64,000 nt of DNA, taken from Pseudorhodoplanes sinuspersici (GTDB lineage: Bacteria > Pseudomonadota > Alphaproteobacteria > Rhizobiales > Xanthobacteraceae). Shown in pieces: positions 9,092 to 19,798 of the stretch; position 1 is the stretch's first letter; each line of letters begins with the position of its first letter. The notes below the pieces were generated by a model, which was given only the letters and a program-made list of their open reading frames with translations, had not been told where the DNA came from and made no database searches. The DNA lies in the NCBI RefSeq assembly GCF_002119765.1, contig NZ_CP021112.1, positions 4,706,501 to 4,770,500 on the forward strand, in the 5' to 3' direction. A program made the position numbers and the translations under genes.

Positions 9092-10312
9092 TTGACCACC
9101 ACAGCATCACTCAAGCAACGCAAGGCAAAGGCGCCAGCGCCCCGCAGCGTCAGCATTCTCGGCGCGACCGGCTCGATCGGCACAAGCACGATCGATTTGT
9201 TGCTGCGTCAGCCTGATCGATACAAGGTTGAAGCGATCACCGCTCAACGCAACGTCGAAGCACTTGCGAAAGCGGCCATCGCGCTCAACGCGAAATTCGC
9301 CGCCGTGGCGGAGCCCGACAAACTTTCCGCCCTCAAGGATGCATTGGCCGGCACTGGAATTTCGGCAGGGGCGGGTGAAAGTGCCGTGATCGAGGCCGCC
9401 GCACGCCCGGCCGACTGGATCATGGCTTCGATCAGTGGCGCCGCCGGTCTTGCACCAACGATGGCTGCGGTTGAGCGGGGCGCCTCCGTCGCCATCGCCA
9501 ACAAGGAATGCCTTGTCTGTGCTGGCGGCTTGTTCATGCGCCGCGCCGCGGCCCGCAACACGACAATCCTGCCGGTAGATTCGGAGCACAACGCGCTGTT
9601 TCAGGCGATGGCGGCCGGCTTACGCGGCGACGTGCGGCGGCTGATCCTGACGGCCTCCGGCGGACCTTTCCGAACCTGGACCGCCGATGCCATCAACGCG
9701 GCTTCACCCGAACAGGCCTTGAAGCACCCGAACTGGTCGATGGGCGCCAAGGTCACGATCGATTCCGCCACGCTCATGAACAAGGGCCTGGAACTGATTG
9801 AGGCCCATCACCTGTTCCAGATGCCGGCCGCCAGCATCGATGCCTATGTCCATCCGCAATCTATCGTTCATGGCATCGTCGAATTCCGCGATGGCTCGTT
9901 CATCGCCCAGCTCGGGGCGCCTGACATGCGGATTCCGATCTCGCATTGCCTCGGCTGGCCCGACCGGATCGATGAGCCGGCACGCCGCCTGACGCTCGAG
10001 GAGATGTCCAGCCTGACCTTCGAGGCGCCCGATCTTGTTCGCTTTCCGGCCCTGCGCCTCGCACGCGAGGTGATTGAGGCGGGCGGAGCCGCGCCCACTA
10101 TCCTCAATGCCGCCAATGAGGTGGCCGTGGCCGAATTCCTCGATCGCCGCCTCGGATTTGCCGCCATTCCGGCGCTCGTAGAAGCGACACTGAATGAGGC
10201 TGCTCGGACCGGCATGGTCAACGAGCCGGCAAGCGTCGAGGAGGCTCTTGCCATCGACAAAACCGCACGATCGATGGCCAGCGCATTGCTGCCGGTCGTT
10301 TCAAAAGGTTAG
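9092..10312 (+). CDS. dxr: 1-deoxy-D-xylulose 5-phosphate reductoisomerase
   Basis: Dxr converts DXP to methylerythritol phosphate, the committed step of the non-mevalonate isoprenoid pathway that supplies UppS. The NADPH-binding motif [17 protein letters not shown], the metal-binding [10 protein letters not shown], and the substrate loop ASGGPFRTW and [18 protein letters not shown] are all present. The start appears to be TTG at 9092; an ATG earlier than the conserved SVSILGATG segment is not available. At 406 residues the length is normal. Confidence 0.96.
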   Translation: MTTTASLKQRKAKAPAPRSVSILGATGSIGTSTIDLLLRQPDRYKVEAITAQRNVEALAKAAIALNAKFAAVAEPDKLSALKDALAGTGISAGAGESAVIEAAARPADWIMASISGAAGLAPTMAAVERGASVAIANKECLVCAGGLFMRRAAARNTTILPVDSEHNALFQAMAAGLRGDVRRLILTASGGPFRTWTADAINAASPEQALKHPNWSMGAKVTIDSATLMNKGLELIEAHHLFQMPAASIDAYVHPQSIVHGIVEFRDGSFIAQLGAPDMRIPISHCLGWPDRIDEPARRLTLEEMSSLTFEAPDLVRFPALRLAREVIEAGGAAPTILNAANEVAVAEFLDRRLGFAAIPALVEATLNEAARTGMVNEPASVEEALAIDKTARSMASALLPVVSKG

Positions 10313-10339
10313 AATCCAGCTCTAACGGGATAGAATTCA

Positions 10340-11485
10340 ATGGGTTTTCTGGAGCATTTCAGCTTGTGGGGCGGCGGTTTTACCGGCGCGCTGCTTCCGT
10401 TCCTGTTCGTGCTGACCATTGTGGTATTCTTCCACGAACTGGGGCATTTCCTGGTTGCGCGCCTCTGCGGCGTCCGCGTTCTGACATTCTCGGTGGGCTT
10501 CGGGCCGGAAATTGTCGGCTTTAACGATCGGCACGGCACGCGCTGGAAGATTTCAGCCATCCCGCTCGGCGGCTACGTCAAATTCTTCGGCGATGAGGAT
10601 GCCGCCAGCACACCGGACCAGTCCTCGATTTCAGCCATGACCCCCGCCGAGAAGCGGGAAAGCTTCCATCATCAACCGGTTGGAAAGCGGGCGGCGATCG
10701 TCGCGGCGGGCCCGATTGCCAATTTCATCCTGGCGATCCTGATTTTCGCGGCGATCTTCACCTTCTACGGACGGCCATCGACCTCGGCCCGGATCGACGC
10801 GATCCAGCCGGAAAGCGCGGCCGCGCAGGCCGGTTTTGCGGCCGGCGACGTCGTCGTGGCCATCAATGGACGGCCGATCGAGACCTTCGCCGAGATGCAG
10901 CGCGTGGTCAGCACCAATGCCGGGCAGCAGCTTTCGGTCACCATCGATCGCGGCGGCGCGCAGATGGATCTCAAGGCGACCCCGGCCTTGCGCGAGGTGA
11001 AGGACAATTTCGGCAATGTCCACCGCATCGGCGTGCTCGGCATCACCCGTTCGATGGGGGCCGCCGATTCACAGCTTGAGACAGTTTCAGCACCTCGGGC
11101 TCTCTGGATGGGCGTCGAGGAGACCTGGTTCGTTATCGATCGGACGCTGTCTTATATCGGCGGCATCGTTGTCGGGCGCGAATCCGCCGATCAGCTCGGC
11201 GGCCCCATCCGGATCGCTCAAGTCTCGGGGCAGGTGGCGACCGTCGGCTTTATCGCCATCATGAATCTGGCCGCGATCCTGTCCGTCTCAATCGGGCTTT
11301 TGAATCTGTTTCCGGTTCCTCTGCTCGATGGCGGGCACCTTTTGTTCTATGCAATCGAGGCGATCAGAGGACGACCGCTATCCGAGCGGGCGCAGGAAAT
11401 GGGCTTCCGGATCGGTCTCGCGCTTGTCGTCATGTTGATGATTTTTGCAACTTTTAACGACATCATTCACCTTACGGCCTCATAG
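10340..11485 (+). CDS. rseP: RIP metalloprotease RseP (site-2 protease family)
   Basis: This intramembrane zinc protease cleaves anti-sigma factors or signal-peptide remnants inside the inner membrane; the Caulobacter relative MmpA cleaves PodJ. The zinc motif HELGH is at residues 32-36 in the first membrane helix, a PDZ domain occupies about 130-220, and the second zinc ligand region LLDGGHL is at 328-334. The 381-residue length is typical. It precedes bamA, as in most proteobacteria. Confidence 0.95.
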   Translation: MGFLEHFSLWGGGFTGALLPFLFVLTIVVFFHELGHFLVARLCGVRVLTFSVGFGPEIVGFNDRHGTRWKISAIPLGGYVKFFGDEDAASTPDQSSISAMTPAEKRESFHHQPVGKRAAIVAAGPIANFILAILIFAAIFTFYGRPSTSARIDAIQPESAAAQAGFAAGDVVVAINGRPIETFAEMQRVVSTNAGQQLSVTIDRGGAQMDLKATPALREVKDNFGNVHRIGVLGITRSMGAADSQLETVSAPRALWMGVEETWFVIDRTLSYIGGIVVGRESADQLGGPIRIAQVSGQVATVGFIAIMNLAAILSVSIGLLNLFPVPLLDGGHLLFYAIEAIRGRPLSERAQEMGFRIGLALVVMLMIFATFNDIIHLTAS

Positions 11486-11648
11486 CACCGCCTGCCGCGC
11501 AAAAAACGTGTGGCGATGAGGCAACGTGCGGGGGTTCGGTTAACGAACGACCATAGTTTCGTTTGCACCCTTGGCTTGAGCCTGTAAAAGCTAATGGTGT
11601 TAGACACTTGTTTACGATTCTGACCGCCAAAGGGGCAGGATAAAGGGC

Positions 11649-14048
11649 GTGGTAGTGGGAATGGCTGGCCGGGTATTGCGGGGAGCAGGACTAGCGGTTC
11701 TTCTCCTTGGGGGAATCGTTTCGGGCATCGCCGCTGTTGCGGTGCCGACTGGTTATGCGTTTGCTCAATCTGCGAGTGTCGTCGTCGAGGGTAACCGGCG
11801 TGTCGAAGCCGACACCGTCCGTTCCTATTTCAAGGGTACGAGTGCCGCTGCGATCGACGAGGGGCTGAAGGGCCTTTACGCCACCGGCCTGTTCCAGGAC
11901 GTCAGGATTCGTCAGGCCGGCGGGCGGCTAATCGTGACTGTGGTGGAAAACCCGGTCATCAACCGCATCGCCTTCGAAGGAAATATCAAGGCTAAGGACG
12001 AACAGCTTACCGCCGAAATCCAATCGAAGCCGCGCGGGACGCTGTCGCGGCCGATCGTGCAATCGGACACGCAGCGCATCATCGAAACCTATCGCCGCAA
12101 CGGACGCTATAATGTTCGAGTGGTGCCAAAGATCATCGAGCTCCCCAACAATCGCGTCGATCTGGTTTTTGAGATCACCGAAGGCAAGAAGACCGGCGTC
12201 AAACAGATCCGCTTTATCGGTAACCGTTATTACAGCGATTACCGGCTGAAGGACGTCATCAAGACGTCAGAGTCCAACTTCCTGAGCTTTTTGAAGACCT
12301 CGGACGTCTACGATCCGGACCGGATTGAAGCGGACCGCGATCTTCTCCGTCGTTTCTATTTGAAGCACGGCTTTGCCGATGTGCGCATTGTGTCGGCGAT
12401 CAGCGAATTCGATCCGACGCAGGACGCCTTCATCGTCACCTTCACGATCGAAGAGGGCGATCAGTACACATTTGGCCAGGTCGATGTTCAGTCGAATGTC
12501 CGCGCCGTCGATGCTGTCACCGTCGCCGACAAGCTGAAAGCCAAACCCGGCGCGACCTATAACGCCGAAGCTGTCGAGAAATCGGTCGAAGCGCTGTCGG
12601 TTGAGGTGGCGCGGCGCGGTTATCCGTTTGCCGTGGTTCGCCCGCGAGGCGACCGCGATTTCCAAACGCGCAAGATCAATCTCGTTTTCACGGTCGACGA
12701 AGGCCCGCGGGCTTACATTGAGCGCATCCAGATCCGCGGCAATACGCGGACACGTGATTACGTCATCCGCCGTGAGTTCGATCTCGCCGAGGGCGACGCT
12801 TACAATCGTGCGCTGATCGACCGCGCCGAACGTCGGCTGAAGAACCTGAACTACTTCAAGAGCGTGAAAATCACCAACGAGCCGGGCTCGTCGCCAGACC
12901 GCGTGGTGGTGAATGTCGAAGTTGAAGAAATGTCGACCGGCGAATTCTCGATTTCCGGCGGCTATTCGACCCAGGACGGATGGCTTGGCGAAGTTTCGGT
13001 CGGCGAGCGCAATCTGCTCGGCCGCGGCCAGGCTGCTCGCGCGTCGGTTCAGTATGGCCAGCGCGCACGGGGCTTCGAATTGTCTTTCGTCGAGCCCTAT
13101 TTCCTCGATTACCGCTTGGCTCTCGGTCTCGACTTCTTTGCCAAGGAGACCAACGGTCAGGAATATACGTCATACGACACGCAGACCATCGGTGGCGCCG
13201 TGCGCCTCGGCTTCGAGCTGCGCGAGGATTTGACCCTGCAGCTCCGCTATTCGCTCTACCAGCAGGAACTGTCGTTGCAGGACGGCTACTCGAACTGCTT
13301 CGCGACCGTGCCGTGGATTCCAAGCGCCAAGCCAAAAGATTGTAATGACATTAACATCGTGCCGTCGCTTCCGGTTCGTCTGAGCCTCGATCAAGGCGCC
13401 GTGCTGACATCGCTCGCCGGCTACAGCCTGATCTACAACACGCTCGACAACAACCGTAACCCCACTCAGGGCATCCGCGCCGAGTTGAAGCAGGAGCTGG
13501 CCGGTCTCGGCGGTGACGTCAACTTCATCCGCAGCACGGGCGACGTCCGCTTCTACCACGAGGTTGTGCCTGACTATATCGCCCTGCTGCGCTTGCAGGC
13601 CGGCAATATCACAGGCTGGGGCGGTAAGGATCTGCGCTTTATCGACATGTTCCAGGGCGGTCCGAACCTCGTTCGCGGCTTCCGCCAGAACGGTTTCGGT
13701 CCGCGCGATCTGACGGATTGGACGACGCACGACGCACTCGGCGGCACCAATTACTGGGCGGCAAGCCTTGAGCTGCAGATCCCGCTCTATTTCGTTCCGA
13801 AGGATGTCGGCATTCGTGCAGCGATCTTCGCCGATGCCGGTTCGGTCTGGAATTACAAGGGACCGACCGCCGTCCCTGGCGAAACCATGACATTCTCAGA
13901 TACCAATGCGGTCCGTTCGTCGGTCGGCGCGGGTCTGGTGTGGGATTCACCGTTCGGTCCGCTACGGTTCGACTATGCGATCCCGCTGACCAAGCAGAGC
14001 TACGACATCGTTCAGGAATTCCGCTTCGGCGGCGGGACACGGTTCTGA
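11649..14048 (+). CDS. bamA: Outer membrane protein assembly factor BamA
   Basis: BamA is the central barrel of the BAM complex that inserts beta-barrel proteins into the outer membrane. The start is GTG 11649 (ATG 11661 is an alternative). A signal peptide ends around GYAFA-QS (near residue 39). Five POTRA repeats follow to about residue 420 (for example [36 protein letters not shown]), then the barrel, containing [13 protein letters not shown] and ending with the C-terminal FRFGGGTRF. The 799 residues match the family. It lies 163 bases after rseP and 46 before lpxD. Confidence 0.97.
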   Translation: MVVGMAGRVLRGAGLAVLLLGGIVSGIAAVAVPTGYAFAQSASVVVEGNRRVEADTVRSYFKGTSAAAIDEGLKGLYATGLFQDVRIRQAGGRLIVTVVENPVINRIAFEGNIKAKDEQLTAEIQSKPRGTLSRPIVQSDTQRIIETYRRNGRYNVRVVPKIIELPNNRVDLVFEITEGKKTGVKQIRFIGNRYYSDYRLKDVIKTSESNFLSFLKTSDVYDPDRIEADRDLLRRFYLKHGFADVRIVSAISEFDPTQDAFIVTFTIEEGDQYTFGQVDVQSNVRAVDAVTVADKLKAKPGATYNAEAVEKSVEALSVEVARRGYPFAVVRPRGDRDFQTRKINLVFTVDEGPRAYIERIQIRGNTRTRDYVIRREFDLAEGDAYNRALIDRAERRLKNLNYFKSVKITNEPGSSPDRVVVNVEVEEMSTGEFSISGGYSTQDGWLGEVSVGERNLLGRGQAARASVQYGQRARGFELSFVEPYFLDYRLALGLDFFAKETNGQEYTSYDTQTIGGAVRLGFELREDLTLQLRYSLYQQELSLQDGYSNCFATVPWIPSAKPKDCNDINIVPSLPVRLSLDQGAVLTSLAGYSLIYNTLDNNRNPTQGIRAELKQELAGLGGDVNFIRSTGDVRFYHEVVPDYIALLRLQAGNITGWGGKDLRFIDMFQGGPNLVRGFRQNGFGPRDLTDWTTHDALGGTNYWAASLELQIPLYFVPKDVGIRAAIFADAGSVWNYKGPTAVPGETMTFSDTNAVRSSVGAGLVWDSPFGPLRFDYAIPLTKQSYDIVQEFRFGGGTRF

Positions 14049-14094
14049 TCCGCGCTGCCGATTTCACCAAGTTGTTCACCGCAGTGTCGGCGGG

Positions 14095-15162
14095 ATGACC
14101 GATCCGGTATTTTTCAAGCGAGATGGCGATCTCTCCGTTGGCGAGATCGCTGCATTGACCGGTGCGACGCTATCCGACCCGTCGCGGGCCGATCTGCGCA
14201 TCAACAATGTTGCGCCGATTGATCGGGCCGGTCCGCATGATCTGACCTTTCTTGAAAACCTGCGCTATTCCAGCGGCCTCGCCTCAACCAGAGCCGGCAC
14301 CTGTCTGATTGCCGAACGCTATGTGAAAGATGCTCCCGCCGGTCTTCTTCTGCTGATCACGCGCGATCCCTATCGCGGCTTCGTCGCGGTCACGCGCAAA
14401 TTGTTTGCCGATGCGCTGCGTCCATCGTCGCTGTTCGAAGCCGAGGGCATCACCCACGGCGCATCGGTTCATCCCAAGGCCCGCATCGAGGACGATGTCA
14501 CCATTGAGCCCGGCGCCGTCGTCGGTCCGCGGGCCGAAATCGGCTCCGGCACGTTGATCGGGGCCGGCGCTGTGATCGGGGCCGAAGTCCGCATCGGTCG
14601 CAATTGCAATGTCGGGCCACACAGTTCGATCATGCATGCCTTGATCGGCGACCGCGTGATCCTGCATCCGGGCTGCCGGATCGGTCAGGACGGTTTTGGC
14701 TTTGTCATGAGCCCGCGCGGCCACACCAAGGTCCCGCAGGTCGGACGGGTTATTATCCAGGACGACGTCGAGATTGGCGCCAACACTGCAATTGACCGTG
14801 GCGCCATCCGCGACACGGTGATCGGCGAGGGGACCAAAATCGACAATCTTGTCCAGATTGGCCACAATGTCTTGATTGGCCGGCATTGCATCATTGTCGC
14901 TCATTGCGCGATCGCCGGCAGTGTGACGCTCGAAGATTTTGTGGCGCTCGGCGGCCGCGTGACCATCAACAATCACGTCACCATCGGAGAGGGCGCGCAG
15001 GTGGCGGGTATGAGCGGGGTGAATAACGATATTCCGCCCGGAGGACGCTACGCAGGTCTTCCGGCCAAGCCGGCCAAGCTCTGGATGCGCGAGGTTGCCT
15101 GGCTTGAGCGCGCCGCAAAGAACTATAGCGGTGAAAAGAACAAAGCTGGGACCGAGGGCTAA
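14095..15162 (+). CDS. lpxD: UDP-3-O-acylglucosamine N-acyltransferase
   Basis: LpxD adds the second 3-hydroxyacyl chain in lipid A synthesis, using acyl-ACP. The 355-residue protein has the N-terminal uridine-binding domain ([20 protein letters not shown]) and a left-handed beta-helix of hexapeptide repeats from about residue 125. The catalytic histidine region is [15 protein letters not shown]. It begins the tightly packed lpxD-fabZ-lpxA-lpxI-lpxB group, with five bases to fabZ. Confidence 0.96.
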   Translation: MTDPVFFKRDGDLSVGEIAALTGATLSDPSRADLRINNVAPIDRAGPHDLTFLENLRYSSGLASTRAGTCLIAERYVKDAPAGLLLLITRDPYRGFVAVTRKLFADALRPSSLFEAEGITHGASVHPKARIEDDVTIEPGAVVGPRAEIGSGTLIGAGAVIGAEVRIGRNCNVGPHSSIMHALIGDRVILHPGCRIGQDGFGFVMSPRGHTKVPQVGRVIIQDDVEIGANTAIDRGAIRDTVIGEGTKIDNLVQIGHNVLIGRHCIIVAHCAIAGSVTLEDFVALGGRVTINNHVTIGEGAQVAGMSGVNNDIPPGGRYAGLPAKPAKLWMREVAWLERAAKNYSGEKNKAGTEG

Positions 15163-15167
15163 ATCCC

Positions 15168-15629
15168 ATGAACGACATGCCGACCAGACTGGAAACGGCG
15201 GATATTGCGAAAATCCTGAAAGCGTTGCCGCACCGTTATCCGTTCCTGATGATCGACCGTGTCGTCGACATGCGGGCGGATGAATTCGCCATCGGCATCA
15301 AAAACGTAACCGCCAACGAGCCGCAATTCATGGGGCATTTTCCGGAGAACCCGGTTTTCCCCGGCGTGCTGATGATTGAAGGCATGGCCCAGACCGCAGG
15401 CACCTTGTGCATCTGCTCGGGTGCGACAGGTGGTGAAACGAAAAGTGTCTTCTTTCTGACCATCGACAAGGCCAAGTTCCGCAAGCAAGTGCAGCCTGGT
15501 GACACGATCGAGTATCACGTCACCAAAATCGCGCGGAAGAAGATGATGTGGTGGTATCGCGGCGAGGCCAAGGTCAACGGCATATTGGTCGCCGAGGCCG
15601 AAGTCGGAGCGATGATTGTCAATGCCTGA
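15168..15629 (+). CDS. fabZ: 3-hydroxyacyl-ACP dehydratase FabZ
   Basis: FabZ dehydrates 3-hydroxyacyl-ACP during fatty acid elongation and competes with LpxA/LpxD for the same hydroxyacyl-ACP pool. The hot-dog fold motifs are clear: [13 protein letters not shown] with the catalytic His, and [18 protein letters not shown] with the catalytic Glu. The length of 153 residues fits. The last eight bases overlap the lpxA start, indicating coupled translation. Confidence 0.96.
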   Translation: MNDMPTRLETADIAKILKALPHRYPFLMIDRVVDMRADEFAIGIKNVTANEPQFMGHFPENPVFPGVLMIEGMAQTAGTLCICSGATGGETKSVFFLTIDKAKFRKQVQPGDTIEYHVTKIARKKMMWWYRGEAKVNGILVAEAEVGAMIVNA

Positions 15630-16464
15630 AATGCCTGAGCCGTCTATCGATCCGACTGCGCGCATTGCTTCCGGCGCGATCATCGGCAAGGGCGTTGCGA
15701 TCGGTCCGTATTGCGTTGTCGGTCCCCATGTCGTGCTGGGCGATTACTGCCGGCTCATCAGCCATGTCTCTTTGACAGGCCATACGACGGTGGGCGATCG
15801 CACGGTGATTTATCCTTTCGCCTCACTCGGTACGCCGCCGCAATCGGTCAAGTATCGTGGCGGCCCGACGCGATTGACGATCGGTGCGGATTGCGAGATC
15901 CGCGAACACGTCACCATGAATACCGGTACGGAGGATGACGGAGGTCTCACCGCAGTCGGCAGCAAATGCATGTTCATGGTCGGCTCGCATGTCGGCCACG
16001 ACTGCAAGGTCGGCAACAACGTCACGATGGCCAACAACGCGGTGCTCGGCGGTCATGTCGTCGTTGAGGATCATGTCTTCATGGGCGGACATTCGGCTGC
16101 GCATCAGTTCGTCCGCATCGGCGAAAGCGCGATGATCGCCGGCGTGACGGGTCTTGGCGCCGACGTCATTCCATTCGGCTTTGCCATCGGTCAGCGCGGT
16201 GAACTCGACGGCCTTAATGTCATCGGCATGCGCCGTCGCGGTTATTCACGCGCCGATATCCATGGACTTCGTCAAGCCTATCGTGCGCTGTTTCTTGTCC
16301 GCGGCCATTTCAAGGAGCGGGTCGATGCGGTCGAGCGCAGCTTTGCCGATGATCCGGTTGTTGCGAAAGTCATTGCCTTCATCCGGGCCGGCGGCTCGCG
16401 TCCCCTGATGAAAGCGAGCAAGACCGGACTGGCCGGAGAAGGAAGTCCGGCAACAGAGTCATGA
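15622..16464 (+). CDS. lpxA: UDP-N-acetylglucosamine O-acyltransferase
   Basis: LpxA performs the first acylation in lipid A synthesis. ATG 15622 gives 280 residues; a TTG six bases earlier is less likely. Hexapeptide repeats cover residues 8 to about 190. The conserved IGMRRRGY segment lies at the start of the C-terminal helical domain. The gene overlaps fabZ at its 5' end and lpxI at its 3' end (ATGA). Confidence 0.96.
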   Translation: MPEMPEPSIDPTARIASGAIIGKGVAIGPYCVVGPHVVLGDYCRLISHVSLTGHTTVGDRTVIYPFASLGTPPQSVKYRGGPTRLTIGADCEIREHVTMNTGTEDDGGLTAVGSKCMFMVGSHVGHDCKVGNNVTMANNAVLGGHVVVEDHVFMGGHSAAHQFVRIGESAMIAGVTGLGADVIPFGFAIGQRGELDGLNVIGMRRRGYSRADIHGLRQAYRALFLVRGHFKERVDAVERSFADDPVVAKVIAFIRAGGSRPLMKASKTGLAGEGSPATES

Positions 16465-17330
16465 CGACGACGGATCTGGCGGCAGGCGAGGGCCCGGTCG
16501 CCATCATCTGCGGCGGCGGCACCTTTCCGTTCACGGTTGCGGACGCCTTGCTGCGAAACAACCGTCAGGTCGTTCTGTTCGCCTTGACCGGCTGGGCTGA
16601 CCCCGAACGCGTCAAGAATTATCGGCATCACTGGGCACATGTCGTGCAGCTTGGCCGCTTCCTGCGGCTGGCACGCCGCGAAGGCTGCCGCGATGTCATT
16701 TTCATCGGCACGCTCGTGCGGCCGAGTTTGCGGCAACTGATCAATTTCGATCTTGCGACATTGCGCGTATTGCCCCGTGCGGTCCGCCATTTCTACGGCG
16801 GCGACGATCATCTCCTCAGCGGCATGGCCCGCATGCTGGAGGACTATGGCTTCCGCCTGCTCGGCGCACACGAAGTCGCGCCTGAAATTCTGGTGCAGGA
16901 AGGCGCGCTCGGGCAATTCGGCCCTTCCGAGAATGATTTAACCGACATCCGCCATGGTTTCGAAGTTCTGCGGGCGATGGGGCCCTTGGACATCGGCCAA
17001 GGCGTTGTCGTCGCCAATCGGCACGTCATCGCGGTAGAAGCTGCAGAAGGTACCGATCAGATGCTGGCCCGCGTGGCAGAGCTTCGGCGGAGCAAACGCT
17101 TCCGTGCGCCGCTTGGCACCGGCGTCCTCGTCAAGGCGCCCAAGCCCGGACAAGATCGCCGGTTCGACCTGCCGTCCATTGGTCCGCGCACGATCGAGGA
17201 AGTGGCTGAGGCTGGGCTCGCGGGCCTCGCCGTGATCGCAGGCGGCACCATCGTTGCCGAACCGCAAATTGTGGTTCAGAAAGCCGACCGGGCGAAGGTG
17301 TTCGTGGCCGGGTTTGGCGAAACCGCATGA
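16461..17330 (+). CDS. lpxI: UDP-2,3-diacylglucosamine diphosphatase LpxI
   Basis: LpxI hydrolyses UDP-2,3-diacylglucosamine to lipid X; it replaces the unrelated LpxH in most alphaproteobacteria and was characterised in Caulobacter. The N-terminal segment AIICGGGTFPFTVADALLR and the IGTLVRPSLRQL region are typical, as is the C-terminal GTGVLVKAPKPGQDRRFDLP segment. The 289-residue gene overlaps both lpxA and lpxB by four bases, placing it exactly at the pathway step between them. Confidence 0.93.
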   Translation: MTTTDLAAGEGPVAIICGGGTFPFTVADALLRNNRQVVLFALTGWADPERVKNYRHHWAHVVQLGRFLRLARREGCRDVIFIGTLVRPSLRQLINFDLATLRVLPRAVRHFYGGDDHLLSGMARMLEDYGFRLLGAHEVAPEILVQEGALGQFGPSENDLTDIRHGFEVLRAMGPLDIGQGVVVANRHVIAVEAAEGTDQMLARVAELRRSKRFRAPLGTGVLVKAPKPGQDRRFDLPSIGPRTIEEVAEAGLAGLAVIAGGTIVAEPQIVVQKADRAKVFVAGFGETA

Positions 17331-18487
17331 AGGTCTTTCTGGTTGCGACGGAGGAATCCGGCGACAGGCTTGGCGCCGCATTGATACGGGCCCTGAAAGC
17401 AAAGCTTGGCGCGTCGGTCGAATTCCGCGGCGTTGGCGGCTACGAGATGGCTGCCGAAGGGTTGCCGTCGCTCTTTCGCATCGACGATCTCGCCATTGTC
17501 GGCATCTCTGGCATCGCCCAGGCGCTGCCGATGATCCTCAGCCGCATTCGCGAGACGGTCCGTGCGGCGCTGCAGGAGCGCCCCGACGTCTTGGTCATCA
17601 TCGACTCGCCGGACTTCACCCATCGCGTCGCCCGCCGTGTCAGAAAGGCCAACCCCGCCATTCCGATCGTCAATTATGTCTCGCCCTCGGTCTGGGCGTG
17701 GCGGCCGGGCCGGGCACGCGCCATGCGCCGTTATGTCGATCATGTGCTGGCGCTGCTGCCGTTCGAACCCAAGGTGCACAAGGAACTGGGTGGTCCGCCT
17801 TGCACCTATGTTGGCCATCCGCTGGTTGAACAAATTGACGAACTGCGCCCCAACGCGGCCGAGGCGGAGCAGCGGAATACCGGAACGCCGTTGCTGCTGG
17901 TTCTTCCGGGCAGCCGCAAGAACGAGATCAAGCGCCTGATCGAACCGTTCGGACGCGCCGTGGAGCGGCTTGCCAAGACCGTATGGCCGCTGGATATCGT
18001 CATTCCGACCACGCCCCATCTCCAGGACACCGTCGTGCGGGAAACCGCCCACTGGCCCTTGCGGCCAAGGATCGTCGTCAAACGCGAGGATCGCCGGGCG
18101 GCGTTCCGCCGGGCGCGTGCCGCCCTGGCCAAATCCGGCACGGTGACGCTGGAGCTTGGTATATCGGGCGTCCCCATGATCACGGCCTACAAGGTGTCCA
18201 GTCTTGAGGCCGTGATCGCGCGGCGGCTGATCCGCGTGCCGTCCGTGATCCTGACCAATCTGGTGCTGGGCGAGAATGCAGTCCCTGAATTCATACAGAC
18301 CGACTGCACCCCGGAGAAGCTGTCGGCGGCGCTCGCACCGCTCCTGCGCAATTCCCCCGAACGGCAAAAGCAACTGATCGCCTTGGCCCGCCTCGATGGG
18401 CTGATGGAAATAGGCACGGCCCAGCCGGCACGCCGGGCAGCCGATATCGTGGAGCAAGTTGCGAGCAAATCCAGGCTTCCGGCCTGA
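17327..18487 (+). CDS. lpxB: Lipid-A-disaccharide synthase
   Basis: LpxB is a GT19 glycosyltransferase that joins lipid X to UDP-2,3-diacylglucosamine, giving the disaccharide core of lipid A at the inner face of the cytoplasmic membrane. Motifs include VFLVATEESGDRLGA at the N-terminus, PSVWAWRPGRARAM, LLVLPGSRKNEI and SGTVTLELGISGVPMI. The 386-residue length is normal. It ends the lpx run; the next gene starts 84 bases downstream. Confidence 0.96.
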   Translation: MKVFLVATEESGDRLGAALIRALKAKLGASVEFRGVGGYEMAAEGLPSLFRIDDLAIVGISGIAQALPMILSRIRETVRAALQERPDVLVIIDSPDFTHRVARRVRKANPAIPIVNYVSPSVWAWRPGRARAMRRYVDHVLALLPFEPKVHKELGGPPCTYVGHPLVEQIDELRPNAAEAEQRNTGTPLLLVLPGSRKNEIKRLIEPFGRAVERLAKTVWPLDIVIPTTPHLQDTVVRETAHWPLRPRIVVKREDRRAAFRRARAALAKSGTVTLELGISGVPMITAYKVSSLEAVIARRLIRVPSVILTNLVLGENAVPEFIQTDCTPEKLSAALAPLLRNSPERQKQLIALARLDGLMEIGTAQPARRAADIVEQVASKSRLPA

Positions 18488-18571
18488 CAAATGTCTCGAA
18501 GGCTGGTATCAGCCCCTGAACTGCCTCATTTGCGGCTTCCCCTTGCCGTCCCATCCCACCGGCGAATTTTC

Positions 18572-19594
18572 ATGCGCAACGGCCATCTGAAAACACCAGC
18601 AATAACAGGCGTTTGCGGTTACCTTCCCGATTACGTTCTCAGCAATAGCGAACTGGCCCAGATGGTCGATACATCCGACGCCTGGATCATGGAACGCACG
18701 GGAATTCGGGAGCGGCGGATCCTCAAGGGCGAGGGCCTCGGCACATCGCATATGGGTGCAGAGGCGGTGCGGGGGCTGCTCAAGCGGACCGGCAACAGGC
18801 CGGAAGACATCGATCTTTTGATCTGCGCGACCACGACGCCGGATTTCGTCTTTCCGTCCACGGCCAACCTGATATGCGACATGGTGGGCGTCGGCCCGAT
18901 CGGGTCGTTCGATGTGCAGGCGGCTTGTTCGGGCTTCATCTATGCGATCACCATCGCCTCGCAATTCGTAGCCAATGGTCAGTGCAAGAAGGTAGTCGTC
19001 GTCGGTGCCGACAAGATGTCGGCGATCATCGACTATACCGACCGCGCGACCTGTGTGTTGTTCGGCGACGGTGCAGGCGCCGTGCTCATCGAGCCGAGTC
19101 CGAACGGCGAGGGCATTCTTGACACGTTGATCCGGTCGGATGGTTCAGGCATGATCCATCTGCATCAGAAAGCCGGTGGCAGCCGCATGCCGCCCAGCGC
19201 AGAAACGGTGGCAAAGCGTTTGCACTATGTGCATCAGGAAGGCGCTGCGGTTTACAAATTTGCCATCGCGAAAATGGCCGAAGTCGCCGGCGAGATCATG
19301 ACGCGCAACAATCTTCGCGGCGACATGATCCACTGGCTGGTGCCGCATCAGGCCAATCGCCGCATCATCGAATCCACGGCCGAGCGCATGGGCTTGCCGA
19401 TGGAACGCGTCATGATGACGATCCAGAAATATGGCAACACCACTGCCGCAACTATTCCGCTCTGCTTGTGGGATTATGAGAGCAAGCTGAAGGCCGGCGA
19501 CCGGCTTGTGCTTGCGGCATTCGGCGGCGGTTTCACCTGGGGCGCAGCTTATGTGACCTGGGCCTATGACGGAGCAAAGCAGGCGGCAGCTTAG
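18572..19594 (+). CDS. 3-oxoacyl-ACP synthase III (FabH-type)
   Basis: KAS III enzymes start fatty acid synthesis by condensing acetyl-CoA or another acyl-CoA with malonyl-ACP. The Cys-His-Asn triad is visible in VQAACSGF, VPHQANRRI and KYGNTTAATIP. ATG 18572 gives 340 residues; an ATG at 18491 would add 27 unrelated residues. The C-terminus (LVLAAFGGGFTWGAAYVTWAY) and YTDRATCVLFGDGAGAVL read like FabH of Flavobacteriia rather than the plsX-linked alphaproteobacterial enzyme, and no plsX is adjacent. It may therefore be a second, acquired KAS III with a different primer preference. That origin is inferred from remembered sequences. Confidence 0.88.
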   Translation: MRNGHLKTPAITGVCGYLPDYVLSNSELAQMVDTSDAWIMERTGIRERRILKGEGLGTSHMGAEAVRGLLKRTGNRPEDIDLLICATTTPDFVFPSTANLICDMVGVGPIGSFDVQAACSGFIYAITIASQFVANGQCKKVVVVGADKMSAIIDYTDRATCVLFGDGAGAVLIEPSPNGEGILDTLIRSDGSGMIHLHQKAGGSRMPPSAETVAKRLHYVHQEGAAVYKFAIAKMAEVAGEIMTRNNLRGDMIHWLVPHQANRRIIESTAERMGLPMERVMMTIQKYGNTTAATIPLCLWDYESKLKAGDRLVLAAFGGGFTWGAAYVTWAYDGAKQAAA

Positions 19595-19625
19595 CTGTCG
19601 CACTGCGCTCCGTATTCAGCGCGAT

Positions 19626-19700
19626 CTAGTGGTCCGATTCTAACGCTCGCATCCTGTTCAGCGGGCACCGTTGCGAACGTCAGAATCAAGGGACCACTAG
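19626..19700. repeat. Imperfect inverted repeat, 75 bp
   Basis: The arms CTAGTGGTCCGATTCTAACG (19626-19645) and the near-complement ending GGGACCACTAG (19678-19700) can fold into a long stem with small bulges; inner segments (AACGCTCGCA against TGCGAACGT) pair too. It sits 31 bases after the KAS III stop. The unit looks like a dispersed intergenic palindrome. Confidence 0.75.
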
Positions 19701-19717
19701 CAAGTATACTTGCTAGT
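19696..19717. repeat. Perfect 22-bp palindrome
   Basis: Bases 19696-19717 form an uninterrupted perfect palindrome with half-site ACTAGCAAGTA. It shares its left end with the preceding inverted repeat and its right end abuts the next, joining the two. It could be a binding site for a dimeric protein or the junction of two mobile palindromic units. Confidence 0.8.
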
Positions 19718-19788
19718 GGAGTTTTGGATTTGACATTCGCTTTGCGAGTCTGCGGTTAACGGGGTAGCGAATGTCAAATCCACTCCAC
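19716..19788. repeat. Inverted repeat with 17-bp perfect arms
   Basis: TGGATTTGACATTCGCT (19725-19741) is exactly complementary to 19766-19782, and GTGGAG (19716-19721) extends the stem against CTCCAC (19783-19788) across a TTT bulge. The hairpin lies between two convergent genes and may act as a bidirectional transcript end, although no T tract follows. It resembles a repeat family seen in Bradyrhizobium relatives (recalled, not searched). Confidence 0.75.
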
Positions 19789-19798
19789 CAGAGTCATC

